From positions 1 through 64,000 of the forward strand of contig JALCST010000001.1 in the NCBI GenBank assembly GCA_022653675.1: a stretch of DNA of 64,000 bases, written 5' to 3'. Shown here piece after piece: positions 45,601-51,907 of the stretch (position 1 is the first letter of the stretch; each line of letters opens with the position of its first letter). Source of the DNA: Bacteroidales bacterium. GTDB lineage: Bacteria; Bacteroidota; Bacteroidia; Bacteroidales; UBA932. The position numbers were made by a program, and so were the translations under genes. The notes beneath the pieces were generated by a model, which had not been told where the DNA came from, made no database searches, and saw nothing but the letters and a program-made list of their open reading frames with translations.

Positions 45601-45952
45601 CCATCCTGTCGCCGATATCGTCGCGTTCTGCCGTTGCAGAGTAGGTGAGTCTCTTGGGAGAGCCTCCTTCGGAAGGCATGGAATAGAGTTCGGTGTTTCC
45701 GTCGTATTGTCCGGTAAAGGCAATGGTCTTACCGTCCGGAGAAAATCTGGCGAATATCTCGAAGCCCGGGCTCGCAGTCATCCTGATTGCGGTTCCGCCA
45801 TTTATAGATACCTTGTACAAGTCTCCTGCGTAAGTAAATACCACGTCCTTGCCGTTAGTGGCAGGAAATCTTAGCAGGCGTGCGTCCTTTCCATCCGCAA
45901 AGCACAGGATCGGAATGAGCGCGAGAAATAACAGCAAATACTTCTTTTTCAT
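42653..45952 (-). CDS. Tricorn-like S41 peptidase with beta-propellers and PDZ domain
   Basis: The 1099-residue exported protein has a signal peptide (LLLFLALIPILCFADG). WD40/TolB-like propeller repeats cover roughly residues 25-640 (GFEIFARFSPDGKTIAFTGQ, REATWSNDGKKIAWLSD). A helical core with catalytic-type His723 in NMHGTDWKDIHDKY, a PDZ domain (about 780-880, GEYITAVDGVSCSGIG) and the S41 domain follow, with DDRMNGGGNVSP and nucleophile Ser986 in YSCSDGDLF. This is the tricorn protease plan, in which the propellers guide oligopeptides to the active site. Periplasmic peptide degradation is the likely role. It starts seven bases after the YicC stop, so the two share a transcript. Confidence 0.88.
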   Translation of the reverse strand: MKKKYLLLFLALIPILCFADGKDARLLRFPATNGKDVVFTYAGDLYKVSINGGTAIRMTASPGFEIFARFSPDGKTIAFTGQYDGNTELYSMPSEGGSPKRLTYSATAERDDIGDRMGPNNILMGWSPDGKNLIFRSRCYSFSGMRANLFTIPSVGGMPVQIPQTEGGFCSYSPDGKYLAFNRMFREFRTWKYYRGGEADEIWINKIGTTEISKITDNDAQDIEPMWIGDEIYFLSDRDHWMNLYCYDTKNKETRKITDFDRYDCKFASGFAGNGGWIVFENGGYIYKYSITNRKCTKMDISLESDDINSRDQWGDASKNISAFSISPDGKRVLLTARGDIFSVPATNGATYDLMYSPSSHEREATWSNDGKKIAWLSDRSGEYQLYVADYDKVNGDAKPVTSFKDGYPSNVEWSNDSKEIFFHDEKNDIYRYDVAAAKLATVYKSKGGFYGYSFSPDASWMAVADEAENENPSIFLVNLKTLKATRLTDRWYPSTSPVFSEDGKYLYFLSSREFRPEYSRIEWNYSGSTIGTIFIVPLANETDNPIKLTSDEYKPAAAAENGKAKPMAKPKTAYTPAETKVDLEGIIERITPLPISGQRLNLLCATEEGLYYIDYSGAMHGPGSNSPQGGANEMSVKKFDLKKQKSEDAFSGTPYLINTVNGKMIIGEKGKYYVCDFPSGHKGEAVPTDNMGLEINHHSEWEQIFDESWRITRDYFYAKNMHGTDWKDIHDKYAALLPYVEYRNDLTYIIGEMLAELNIGHAYITSPAEGYPKAERVNVGMLGGEFVKDNGAFRITKVFKGADWDKSLRSPLDESGVNAKVGEYITAVDGVSCSGIGNIYEALVGKVGKTVSLKIASDAKGSDVRTVYVKPVGSETQLAYYEWVRRNIDIVDKASKGRIGYIHIPDMGPDGLIMFTKLFYTQLDKEALIIDDRMNGGGNVSPMILERLNREVYRMDKCRNASVGKTPEASQYGPKVCLIDKYSCSDGDLFPWGFRKLGIGPLIGERTWGGVTGIGGSKPFVDNQDMRTPTYATFSTGGQWIIEGHGVDPDIKVDINPYEDFKGNDAQLNKAIEILLEKLKDYKPLPTEQPADPVRPQK

Positions 45953-45959
45953 TCTGGTT

Positions 45960-46835
45960 TTATAAAATATTCATTGATTGTTCCTTAATCTTGTCTAGTT
46001 CGTCCTTCATCCTGACCACTGTCTTCTGCATCTCGGCATGGTTTGCCTTAGATCCCAATGTGTTGATTTCCCTTCCCATTTCCTGGGCAATGAATCCCAG
46101 CTTTCTTCCCGGGTATTTTTCATTGTCGATAGTTTCGCGGAAATATTTGCAATGTTGCCTGAGACGGACTTTTTCTTCGTTTATGTCCAGTTTTTCGACG
46201 TAAAAGACTATCTCCTGTTCGAGGCGGTTCTTGTCCGGATCGACATTTAGCAGTGCAAGGCCGGCATTTAGACGTTTGCGTATGGCTTCAAGTCGTTCTG
46301 GTTCGTATTTGTCGATATCGTCGGCATATGATTCTATGTTGGTTATGCGCGTCAGGACATCGTCGTGCAGACGCTTGCCTTCCGTCGAGCGAAATTCGTC
46401 GAGTTTTGCTAGAGCTTCGTCAAATGATGTTTTGAGGACAACCCAGTCGTCGTCGGTCAATTCCCGGTCGTCGTTTTGGAAAATGTCCGGCAACCTTACT
46501 AGGGACTCCAAAATCCTCGAATTGTCAAGTCCGGACATCTCGTTCTCCTTGACCGCTTCCTCGAACTGCCGGTAATAGTTGAGCAGCATATCCTTGTTCA
46601 GGATCTTTGCGCCTGCCGTTCCGTTGTTTTCGGAAGAGACGAATACGTCTATTGTCCCGCGGTTCAGCCTTTCGGTTATCATTTGCCTGAGTTCAATCTC
46701 CTTGTCCCTTGGAATAATGGACGTTTTTATGTTGATGTCGGCATTTTTTCCGTTCAGGGAACGTATTTCTATCAGATATTTACCGGTGGGCAAAATGCAT
46801 TCGGCGTTGCCGAAGCCCGTCATGGATTTGATCAT
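45960..46835 (-). CDS. YicC-family endoribonuclease
   Basis: The protein is 291 residues from the ATG at 46835, which gives the family's classical start MIKSMTGFGN. The open frame continues to 47192, but that part overlaps glnS and is not conserved. Landmarks are the N-terminal RSLNGKNADINIKT, the central helices EPERLEAIRKRLNAGLALL, EIVFYVEKLDINEEKVRLRQ and the C-terminal signature GRKLGFIAQEMGREINTLGS ending in KDELDKIKEQSMNIL. YicC proteins are endoribonucleases that act in RNA decay in E. coli. The gene is divergent from glnS and cotranscribed with the tricorn-like gene. Confidence 0.9.
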   Translation of the reverse strand: MIKSMTGFGNAECILPTGKYLIEIRSLNGKNADINIKTSIIPRDKEIELRQMITERLNRGTIDVFVSSENNGTAGAKILNKDMLLNYYRQFEEAVKENEMSGLDNSRILESLVRLPDIFQNDDRELTDDDWVVLKTSFDEALAKLDEFRSTEGKRLHDDVLTRITNIESYADDIDKYEPERLEAIRKRLNAGLALLNVDPDKNRLEQEIVFYVEKLDINEEKVRLRQHCKYFRETIDNEKYPGRKLGFIAQEMGREINTLGSKANHAEMQKTVVRMKDELDKIKEQSMNIL

Positions 46836-46852
46836 AAGCATATATTTGAATT

Positions 46853-46860
46853 CAAATTTA
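46853..46860 (-). promoter_or_regulatory. -7 box TAAATTTG for yicC
   Basis: The minus strand reads TAAATTTG, 17 bases before the ATG at 46835. The glnS box lies 11 bases away on the other strand. Confidence 0.45.
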
Positions 46861-46871
46861 CCCAATTTTAC

Positions 46872-46879
46872 TATTTTTG
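46872..46879 (+). promoter_or_regulatory. -7 box TATTTTTG for glnS
   Basis: The box is a full TAnnTTTG match 22 bases before the ATG at 46902. TTTG at 46845-46848 is the nearest -33 candidate, with a rather long 23-base spacer. Confidence 0.45.
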
Positions 46880-46901
46880 CAACGTTAAATCTAAGTAAGT
46901 T

Positions 46902-48575
46902 ATGGAACATCCCGACAAACCAGCTGGTGAGGAGCGCCAACTTAATTTCCTTGAGGAGATTATAGAAAAAGACCTTGCAGACGGGAAATGCAAGGAAATA
47001 CAAACCCGTTTCCCTCCGGAGCCCAACGGTTATCTGCATATCGGACATGCAAAGAGCATCTGTCTGAATTTCGGGCTTGCCCAGAAATATGGGGGGAAGA
47101 CCAATCTCCGTTTCGACGATACCAATCCCGTCAAGGAGGGTGAGGAATATGTGGATTCGATAAAGGAGGACATCCAATGGCTTGGTTTTCATTGGGCCAA
47201 GGAGTGTTATGCATCCGACTATTTCGACCAGCTTTATGAATGGGCTGTGGTTCTGATCAAAAAAGGGCTGGCTTATGTCGACGATCAGACCCAGGAGGAG
47301 ATCCGTATGAACCGCGGCACCATTTCGACCCCGGGTAAGAACAGCCCGTGGAGGAATCGTTCCATTGAGGAGAATCTGGTACTATTCGAAGAGATGAAAG
47401 CCGGTAAATACAAGGATGGCGAAAAGGTGCTCCGTGCAAAGATAGATATGTCGGCGAACAATATCCTGCTGAGGGATCCCCTGATGTATAGGATAATCCA
47501 TACTTCACACCAGCATACCGGGGATAAGTGGTGCATTTATCCGATGTATGATTTCGCCCATGGGGAATGCGACTCCATAGAACATGTCACACACAGTATA
47601 TGCACTCTTGAATTCGACGTGCATCGCCCCCTTTACGATTGGTTTATCAGGAGTCTCGGCATATTCCCGTCGCACCAGTATGAATTCGCCAGGTTGAATC
47701 TGACTTATACGCTCATGAGCAAGCGCAAGTTGCTCGAACTTGTAAGGAACAAATATGTTTCCGGATGGGACGATCCGCGTATGCCTACTATATGCGGGTT
47801 GCGTCGTCGGGGCTATACCCCCGAGAGTGTCAGGAATTTTGCCGAATCCGTAGGCGTCGCCAAGAGGGACAACCTCATAGATATATCCCGTCTCGAAAAT
47901 TCCGTAAGGGAGGATCTGAATAAGCGTTCGAACCGCTATATGGCTGTAATCGACCCTATAAAGGTAATAGTCGATAATTGGGAAGAGGGAAAGGTCGAAT
48001 ATTTCGACGCTCCCATGAATCCAGCCGATCCTGAAGGGGCGCAGCGTAGGGTACCGTTTGCAAGGGAAATATTCATCGAACGCAAGGATTTCATGGAAAA
48101 TGCGCCGAAGAGTTATCACCGCTTAAAACCCGATGGCGAAGTTCGCTTCAAGTACTCCTATATTATTAAGTGTGTCGGTGTAATCAAGGATGCTGCCGGC
48201 AATGTCACTGAATTGCACTGCACCTATGATCCGACATCGAAACCCGGAACTGCTCCATGGCGTTCGGTAAAGGGGACCATCCACTGGGTGGCGTGCGATT
48301 ATGCCAAGCCTGCTGAGGTCCGTCTCTTCGAACGCCTGTTCACGCTCGAGGATATGGGAAGTATTCCGGAAGGCGTCGACTACAAGACTTATCTCAATCC
48401 TGATTCGCTTGTTGTCAAAACCGCATATGCAGAGCCCGACTTGATGAAAGATACTATGGACATAGCCGTACAGTTTGAACGCACGGGCTATTTCTATCGC
48501 GATCCCGATACAACCCCTGAAAAACTCGTTCTCAACAGGACCGTTTCCCTGAAGGACAGTTTCAGACTTCCTTAA
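46902..48575 (+). CDS. glnS: Glutaminyl-tRNA synthetase
   Basis: The 557-residue class I synthetase charges tRNA-Gln directly. The HIGH motif is in RFPPEPNGYLHIGHAKSICL and the KMSKS counterpart is MSKRK in YTLMSKRKLLELV. GlnRS-specific features include FDDTNPVKEGEEYVDSI, DKWCIYPMYDFAHGECDSIE and SICTLEFDVHRPLYDW. The C-terminal beta-barrels bind the anticodon. GlnRS-specific rather than GluRS wording and the 557-residue length fit GlnS well. A perfect hairpin terminator follows. Confidence 0.95.
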   Translation: MEHPDKPAGEERQLNFLEEIIEKDLADGKCKEIQTRFPPEPNGYLHIGHAKSICLNFGLAQKYGGKTNLRFDDTNPVKEGEEYVDSIKEDIQWLGFHWAKECYASDYFDQLYEWAVVLIKKGLAYVDDQTQEEIRMNRGTISTPGKNSPWRNRSIEENLVLFEEMKAGKYKDGEKVLRAKIDMSANNILLRDPLMYRIIHTSHQHTGDKWCIYPMYDFAHGECDSIEHVTHSICTLEFDVHRPLYDWFIRSLGIFPSHQYEFARLNLTYTLMSKRKLLELVRNKYVSGWDDPRMPTICGLRRRGYTPESVRNFAESVGVAKRDNLIDISRLENSVREDLNKRSNRYMAVIDPIKVIVDNWEEGKVEYFDAPMNPADPEGAQRRVPFAREIFIERKDFMENAPKSYHRLKPDGEVRFKYSYIIKCVGVIKDAAGNVTELHCTYDPTSKPGTAPWRSVKGTIHWVACDYAKPAEVRLFERLFTLEDMGSIPEGVDYKTYLNPDSLVVKTAYAEPDLMKDTMDIAVQFERTGYFYRDPDTTPEKLVLNRTVSLKDSFRLP

Positions 48576-48601
48576 AACAATGAACAAGATATGTCCGCAT
48601 G

Positions 48602-48631
48602 ATTCTCATTTTTTATAAAATGAGAATTTTT
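48602..48631 (+). terminator. Rho-independent terminator of glnS
   Basis: ATTCTCATTTT (48602-48612) pairs perfectly with AAAATGAGAAT (48617-48627) around a TTAT loop, followed by TTTT. Confidence 0.8.
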
Positions 48632-48721
48632 GCTTTTATGCTTACAAATTATAATGAAAAAGGGTTGAATAGATTTAAAAATTCACTATAATTGTCGTCC
48701 TTTTAAATAAAAGATGACTAC

Positions 48722-50143
48722 ATGAATAAAAATCTCGAATACAGCATCAATCCTTTGATCAGATCCATCGGCAAGAATACTTGCGAATTCACAGAGGCCG
48801 ACATTATACGTTATGTCATCGACAACGATATACGCATTGTCAATTTCAGATATCCTGCAGCTGACGGGGAGCTGAAGACGTTGAATTTTCCTGTCACCGA
48901 CCTTGCATATCTGGAATCGATCCTTACCTATGGGGAAAGGGTGGACGGCTCGAGCCTTTTCCCGTATATCCAAGCCGATTCCTCCGATCTTTATGTGGTT
49001 CCGCGGTTCAGGACGGCCTATCTCGATCCTTTCGCGGAAATTCCAACCATTGGGTTGCTATGTTCTTATTTTACTAAGGACGGACAGCCTTTGGAAACTT
49101 CCCCCCAGTATATTTTGCATAAGGCTTCAAAGGCTTTTCACGATGGAACGGGCTATTCTTTCCAAGCGATGGGAGAACTTGAATTCTATGTTATTGGCGA
49201 TCCTGTGACCTATTACCCAATAAGGGATCAAAAGGGCTATCACGAATCCACCCCGTTCGGAAAGCATGAGGATTTCCGGTGCGAGGCAATGAAAATGATT
49301 GCCGAGGCGGGAGGAAGGATCAAATACGGGCATTGTGAAGTAGGTGATTTCGAATCCGGTGGCAGGAACTACGAACAGAATGAAATCGAGTTTTTAGTCG
49401 ATGATGTCGAATCCGCCGCCGACCAGCTTCTCCTGGCCAAATGGATCCTTCGTACCCTTTCGTATAAGTATGGTATGGAGGTATCGTTTTCCCCGAAGAT
49501 AGTTGAAGGAAAGGCCGGAAGCGGACTGCATTTCCATGCGAGGATAATGGATGGTGAAAAGCCGGCTATGGTTTCGGAAGGCAAACTTTCTGTTCAGGCA
49601 AGAAAGGTCATCGCCGGCTACATGAAATGCGCCGCCGCCCTCACCGCATTCGGGAACAGGGTGCCGGAATCTTATTTCCGTCTCGTTCCCCATCAGGAAG
49701 CGCCAACGGTCATCTGCTGGGGTGACCGCAACCGTTCCGTCCTGGTCAGGGTACCTCTCGGATGGTACGGCGAAGGCAATATGGTCTCGAAGGCGAATCC
49801 TCTCGAGAGCGGGGAAAAATATTCGATGCATGACAAGCAGACCGTGGAGCTGCGCTCCGCCGACGGAAGCGCCGACATTTATCTAATGCTTGCCGGTCTC
49901 GTCACCGCTGCACGTATAGGATTCGAGAGCGGGGATGCTGAAAAGATAGCTGAAGAGACATATGTCAACGGAAACATAAACGCACCTGAAAATGCCGACA
50001 AGCTTGCTAAACTGAAGCGACTTCCGGTATCATGCAGGGAATCGGCCGATGCGCTCGAAGAGAACCGTAACCTGTTTGAGGCCGGCAACATCTTTCCTTC
50101 TTCGCTTATCGATTCCATAATCGATGAACTTAGAAACAAATGA
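48722..50143 (+). CDS. Glutamine synthetase family protein (GSI-like)
   Basis: The 473-residue protein has the GSI fold: an N-terminal beta-grasp part (YVIDNDIRIVNFRYPAADGE), then the catalytic barrel with metal-binding MGELEFYVIGD, the ATP/glutamate loop GSGLHFHARIMDG, FRLVPHQEAPTVICWGDRNR and QTVELRSADGSADIYLMLAG. The length is that of GSI, but the adenylylation-site Tyr loop is not recognisable. The family also contains gamma-glutamylpolyamine and related amide-bond ligases, so glutamine synthesis is likely but not certain. It stands between two terminators as a single-gene unit, and GSIII lies 20 kb upstream. Confidence 0.87.
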   Translation: MNKNLEYSINPLIRSIGKNTCEFTEADIIRYVIDNDIRIVNFRYPAADGELKTLNFPVTDLAYLESILTYGERVDGSSLFPYIQADSSDLYVVPRFRTAYLDPFAEIPTIGLLCSYFTKDGQPLETSPQYILHKASKAFHDGTGYSFQAMGELEFYVIGDPVTYYPIRDQKGYHESTPFGKHEDFRCEAMKMIAEAGGRIKYGHCEVGDFESGGRNYEQNEIEFLVDDVESAADQLLLAKWILRTLSYKYGMEVSFSPKIVEGKAGSGLHFHARIMDGEKPAMVSEGKLSVQARKVIAGYMKCAAALTAFGNRVPESYFRLVPHQEAPTVICWGDRNRSVLVRVPLGWYGEGNMVSKANPLESGEKYSMHDKQTVELRSADGSADIYLMLAGLVTAARIGFESGDAEKIAEETYVNGNINAPENADKLAKLKRLPVSCRESADALEENRNLFEAGNIFPSSLIDSIIDELRNK

Positions 50144-50181
50144 CTCGGAAGGGAACCGTGAGGTTCTGATCCGCATAATGA

Positions 50182-50658
50182 TTATTTTAACAAGCTGCCG
50201 CCGCTCCGGTAATTCGGATCCGGCGGCAGATTTTTTACGGAACCGGCGGCAACCGCCAGCTTGTCGCAACGTTCGTTTTCCGGATGTCCGGCGTGTCCCT
50301 TTACCCAGACGAATTTCACTTCGTGCATTCTATAGACCGAAAGGAAACGGATCCAAAGGTCAATATTGGCTTTCTTTTCGAATTCTTTCTTCTCCCATTC
50401 GAAAACCCACCCTTTGTTGACGGCATTGACAACATAGACGGAATCCGAGTAAACGGTCACATCGGCCCTTTTCCATTTTATGGCTTCCAGCCCTGCTATC
50501 ACGGCCATAAGTTCCATCCTGTTGTTGGTTGTAAATGAAAAACCTCCCCATATCTCCTTTTCCAGGTTTTCGCATCTAAGGATGGCTGCATATCCGCCGG
50601 GTCCCGGATTTCCCTTGGACGAACCGTCAGTAAATAGTTTTATCGGAACTTTTCTCAT
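50182..50658 (-). CDS. rnhA: Ribonuclease HI
   Basis: The 158-residue enzyme removes RNA from RNA-DNA hybrids. The four metal-binding acidic residues are visible in order: D in LFTDGSSKGNPGPGGYAA, E in NNRMELMAVIAGLEA, D in VTVYSDSVYVVNAV and D in HPENERCDKLAV. The handle region WVFEWEKKEFEKKANIDLW and WVKGHAGHP are typical of RNase HI. The C-terminal 25 codons lie in a GC-rich hairpin that probably terminates the convergent glutamine synthetase gene. It is downstream of pdxA (gap 45 bases) and probably cotranscribed with it. Confidence 0.93.
   Translation of the reverse strand: MRKVPIKLFTDGSSKGNPGPGGYAAILRCENLEKEIWGGFSFTTNNRMELMAVIAGLEAIKWKRADVTVYSDSVYVVNAVNKGWVFEWEKKEFEKKANIDLWIRFLSVYRMHEVKFVWVKGHAGHPENERCDKLAVAAGSVKNLPPDPNYRSGGSLLK
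50195..50236 (+). terminator. Terminator of the GSI-like gene embedded in the 3' end of rnhA
   Basis: CTGCCGCCG (50195-50203) pairs with CGGCGGCAG (50221-50229), followed by A and six T's to 50236. On the plus strand this is a canonical terminator about 50 bases after the glutamine synthetase stop; on the minus strand it encodes the last residues of RNase HI. Confidence 0.7.
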
Positions 50659-50703
50659 GGCATGGACACGTACACGTAACGAAGTTCGTATGTGCTTGTG
50701 ATG

Positions 50704-51834
50704 TTACTGGTCCTCGTTATCCTTGGACTTGAAACTTTTGTCGAAATTCTTTTCGAAGATGCGTTCGAATGAATGGTCCGCTTTATTTGAATCAAATTGT
50801 GTAGTCTCCAGTGGATTGGCAGTTATCTGATCGTATGAGTGGCGGTTATTTACTATGTCCACTGCAGCATAGATAGCTGAGAGCATGGATTGAGGATTGG
50901 CTTTGCCTTTGCCGGCGATATCGTATGCGGTTCCGTGATCGGGGGAGGTACGGACAATAGGAAGACCAGCAGTGAAATTGATTCCGGTATCGAACGATAA
51001 CGCTTTGAATGGAACTAGTCCCTGGTCGTGGTACATCGCCAATATGGCGTCGAAGTTCTTTTCCATCTCCGCTCCGAAGAATCCGTCGGCGGAGTAAGGA
51101 CCGTATGCCAGTATGCCGTTCTTTCTGGCCTGCTTTATTGCCGGAGTTATCACATTCTCCTCTTCGTCTCCGATGAGACCGTTGTCACCGGCGTGCGGAT
51201 TCAGTCCGAAAACGGCTATTTTAGGCTTATCGATTCCGAAATCCCTCTTGAGGGAATTGTTCATTACCGTAAGCTTGCTGATTATGTGTTCGACGGTTAT
51301 GTTTTCGCTTACTTTCGAAAGTTGGATATGGTTGGTGGCGACACCCACCCTAAGCGATCCGGAACACAGGAACATCAATCCGTCGGTAGCGCCGAATTCG
51401 TTTACTAGGTAATCGGTATGTCCCGTGAAAGGGAATTCGGGACTGTTGACGGTATGCTTGTTGATGGGACCGGTTACCAATGCGTCGATCTTTCCGGCCT
51501 TCAAGTCGGCGACCGCCGTTTTCAGTGAGACGATAGCCGCTTTTGCGGCATCGGCGGTGGGTTGGCCGGGATCTACCGCCAGCGAGTCCGGAACGCAATT
51601 GATGAGATTAAGCCTGCGGGAATGTATACCGTCAATAGAAGTTATTATGTTTAGGCTTATCTGTTCAGTTTCCGGAATGTTCTTGCAATAGAAGTGGAAC
51701 GTACGGGAGCACCCGTAGACTACTGGTACGCACAATTCGTTTATCCTGGCATCTGAAAGCGCTTTGATTATGACTTCGTATCCTATTCCGTTGGCATCGC
51801 CCGTCGAGATTCCGACCGTTATTTTTTGAGGCAT
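50704..51834 (-). CDS. pdxA: 4-hydroxythreonine-4-phosphate dehydrogenase
   Basis: The 376-residue NAD-dependent enzyme acts in the DXP-dependent route to pyridoxal phosphate. Landmarks are VGISTGDANGIGYEVIIKAL, the metal His in PFTGHTDYLVNEFG, GLNPHAGDNGLIGDEEENVI with the second His, and MYHDQGLVPFKALSFDTGIN with the third. RTSPDHGTAYDIAGKGKAN is the conserved C-terminal block. The last 40 residues are a charged extension beyond the 330-residue family norm. It is divergent from recG. Confidence 0.93.
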   Translation of the reverse strand: MPQKITVGISTGDANGIGYEVIIKALSDARINELCVPVVYGCSRTFHFYCKNIPETEQISLNIITSIDGIHSRRLNLINCVPDSLAVDPGQPTADAAKAAIVSLKTAVADLKAGKIDALVTGPINKHTVNSPEFPFTGHTDYLVNEFGATDGLMFLCSGSLRVGVATNHIQLSKVSENITVEHIISKLTVMNNSLKRDFGIDKPKIAVFGLNPHAGDNGLIGDEEENVITPAIKQARKNGILAYGPYSADGFFGAEMEKNFDAILAMYHDQGLVPFKALSFDTGINFTAGLPIVRTSPDHGTAYDIAGKGKANPQSMLSAIYAAVDIVNNRHSYDQITANPLETTQFDSNKADHSFERIFEKNFDKSFKSKDNEDQ

Positions 51835-51894
51835 TTTTTCAATTCATATTTTCCGCAAGATACTAAAACGGCAGGGAATTTGAAATTTTTGGAT

Positions 51895-51902
51895 TATATT
51901 TG
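51895..51902 (+). promoter_or_regulatory. -7 box TATATTTG abutting recG
   Basis: A full -7 match ends five bases before the recG ATG at 51908, the same tight spacing as at 31794-31801. A leaderless or nearly leaderless mRNA would result. Confidence 0.45.
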
Positions 51903-51907
51903 TATAT

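Noticed and set aside
46836-47192. Long N-terminal extension of YicC from 47192
   Set aside because: It overlaps glnS and the divergent promoter region, while the ATG at 46835 gives the classical YicC N-terminus and length.
48632-48721. Promoter of the GSI-like gene
   Set aside because: The gap is AT-rich, but I could not find a full TAnnTTTG box with acceptable spacing, so no site was listed.
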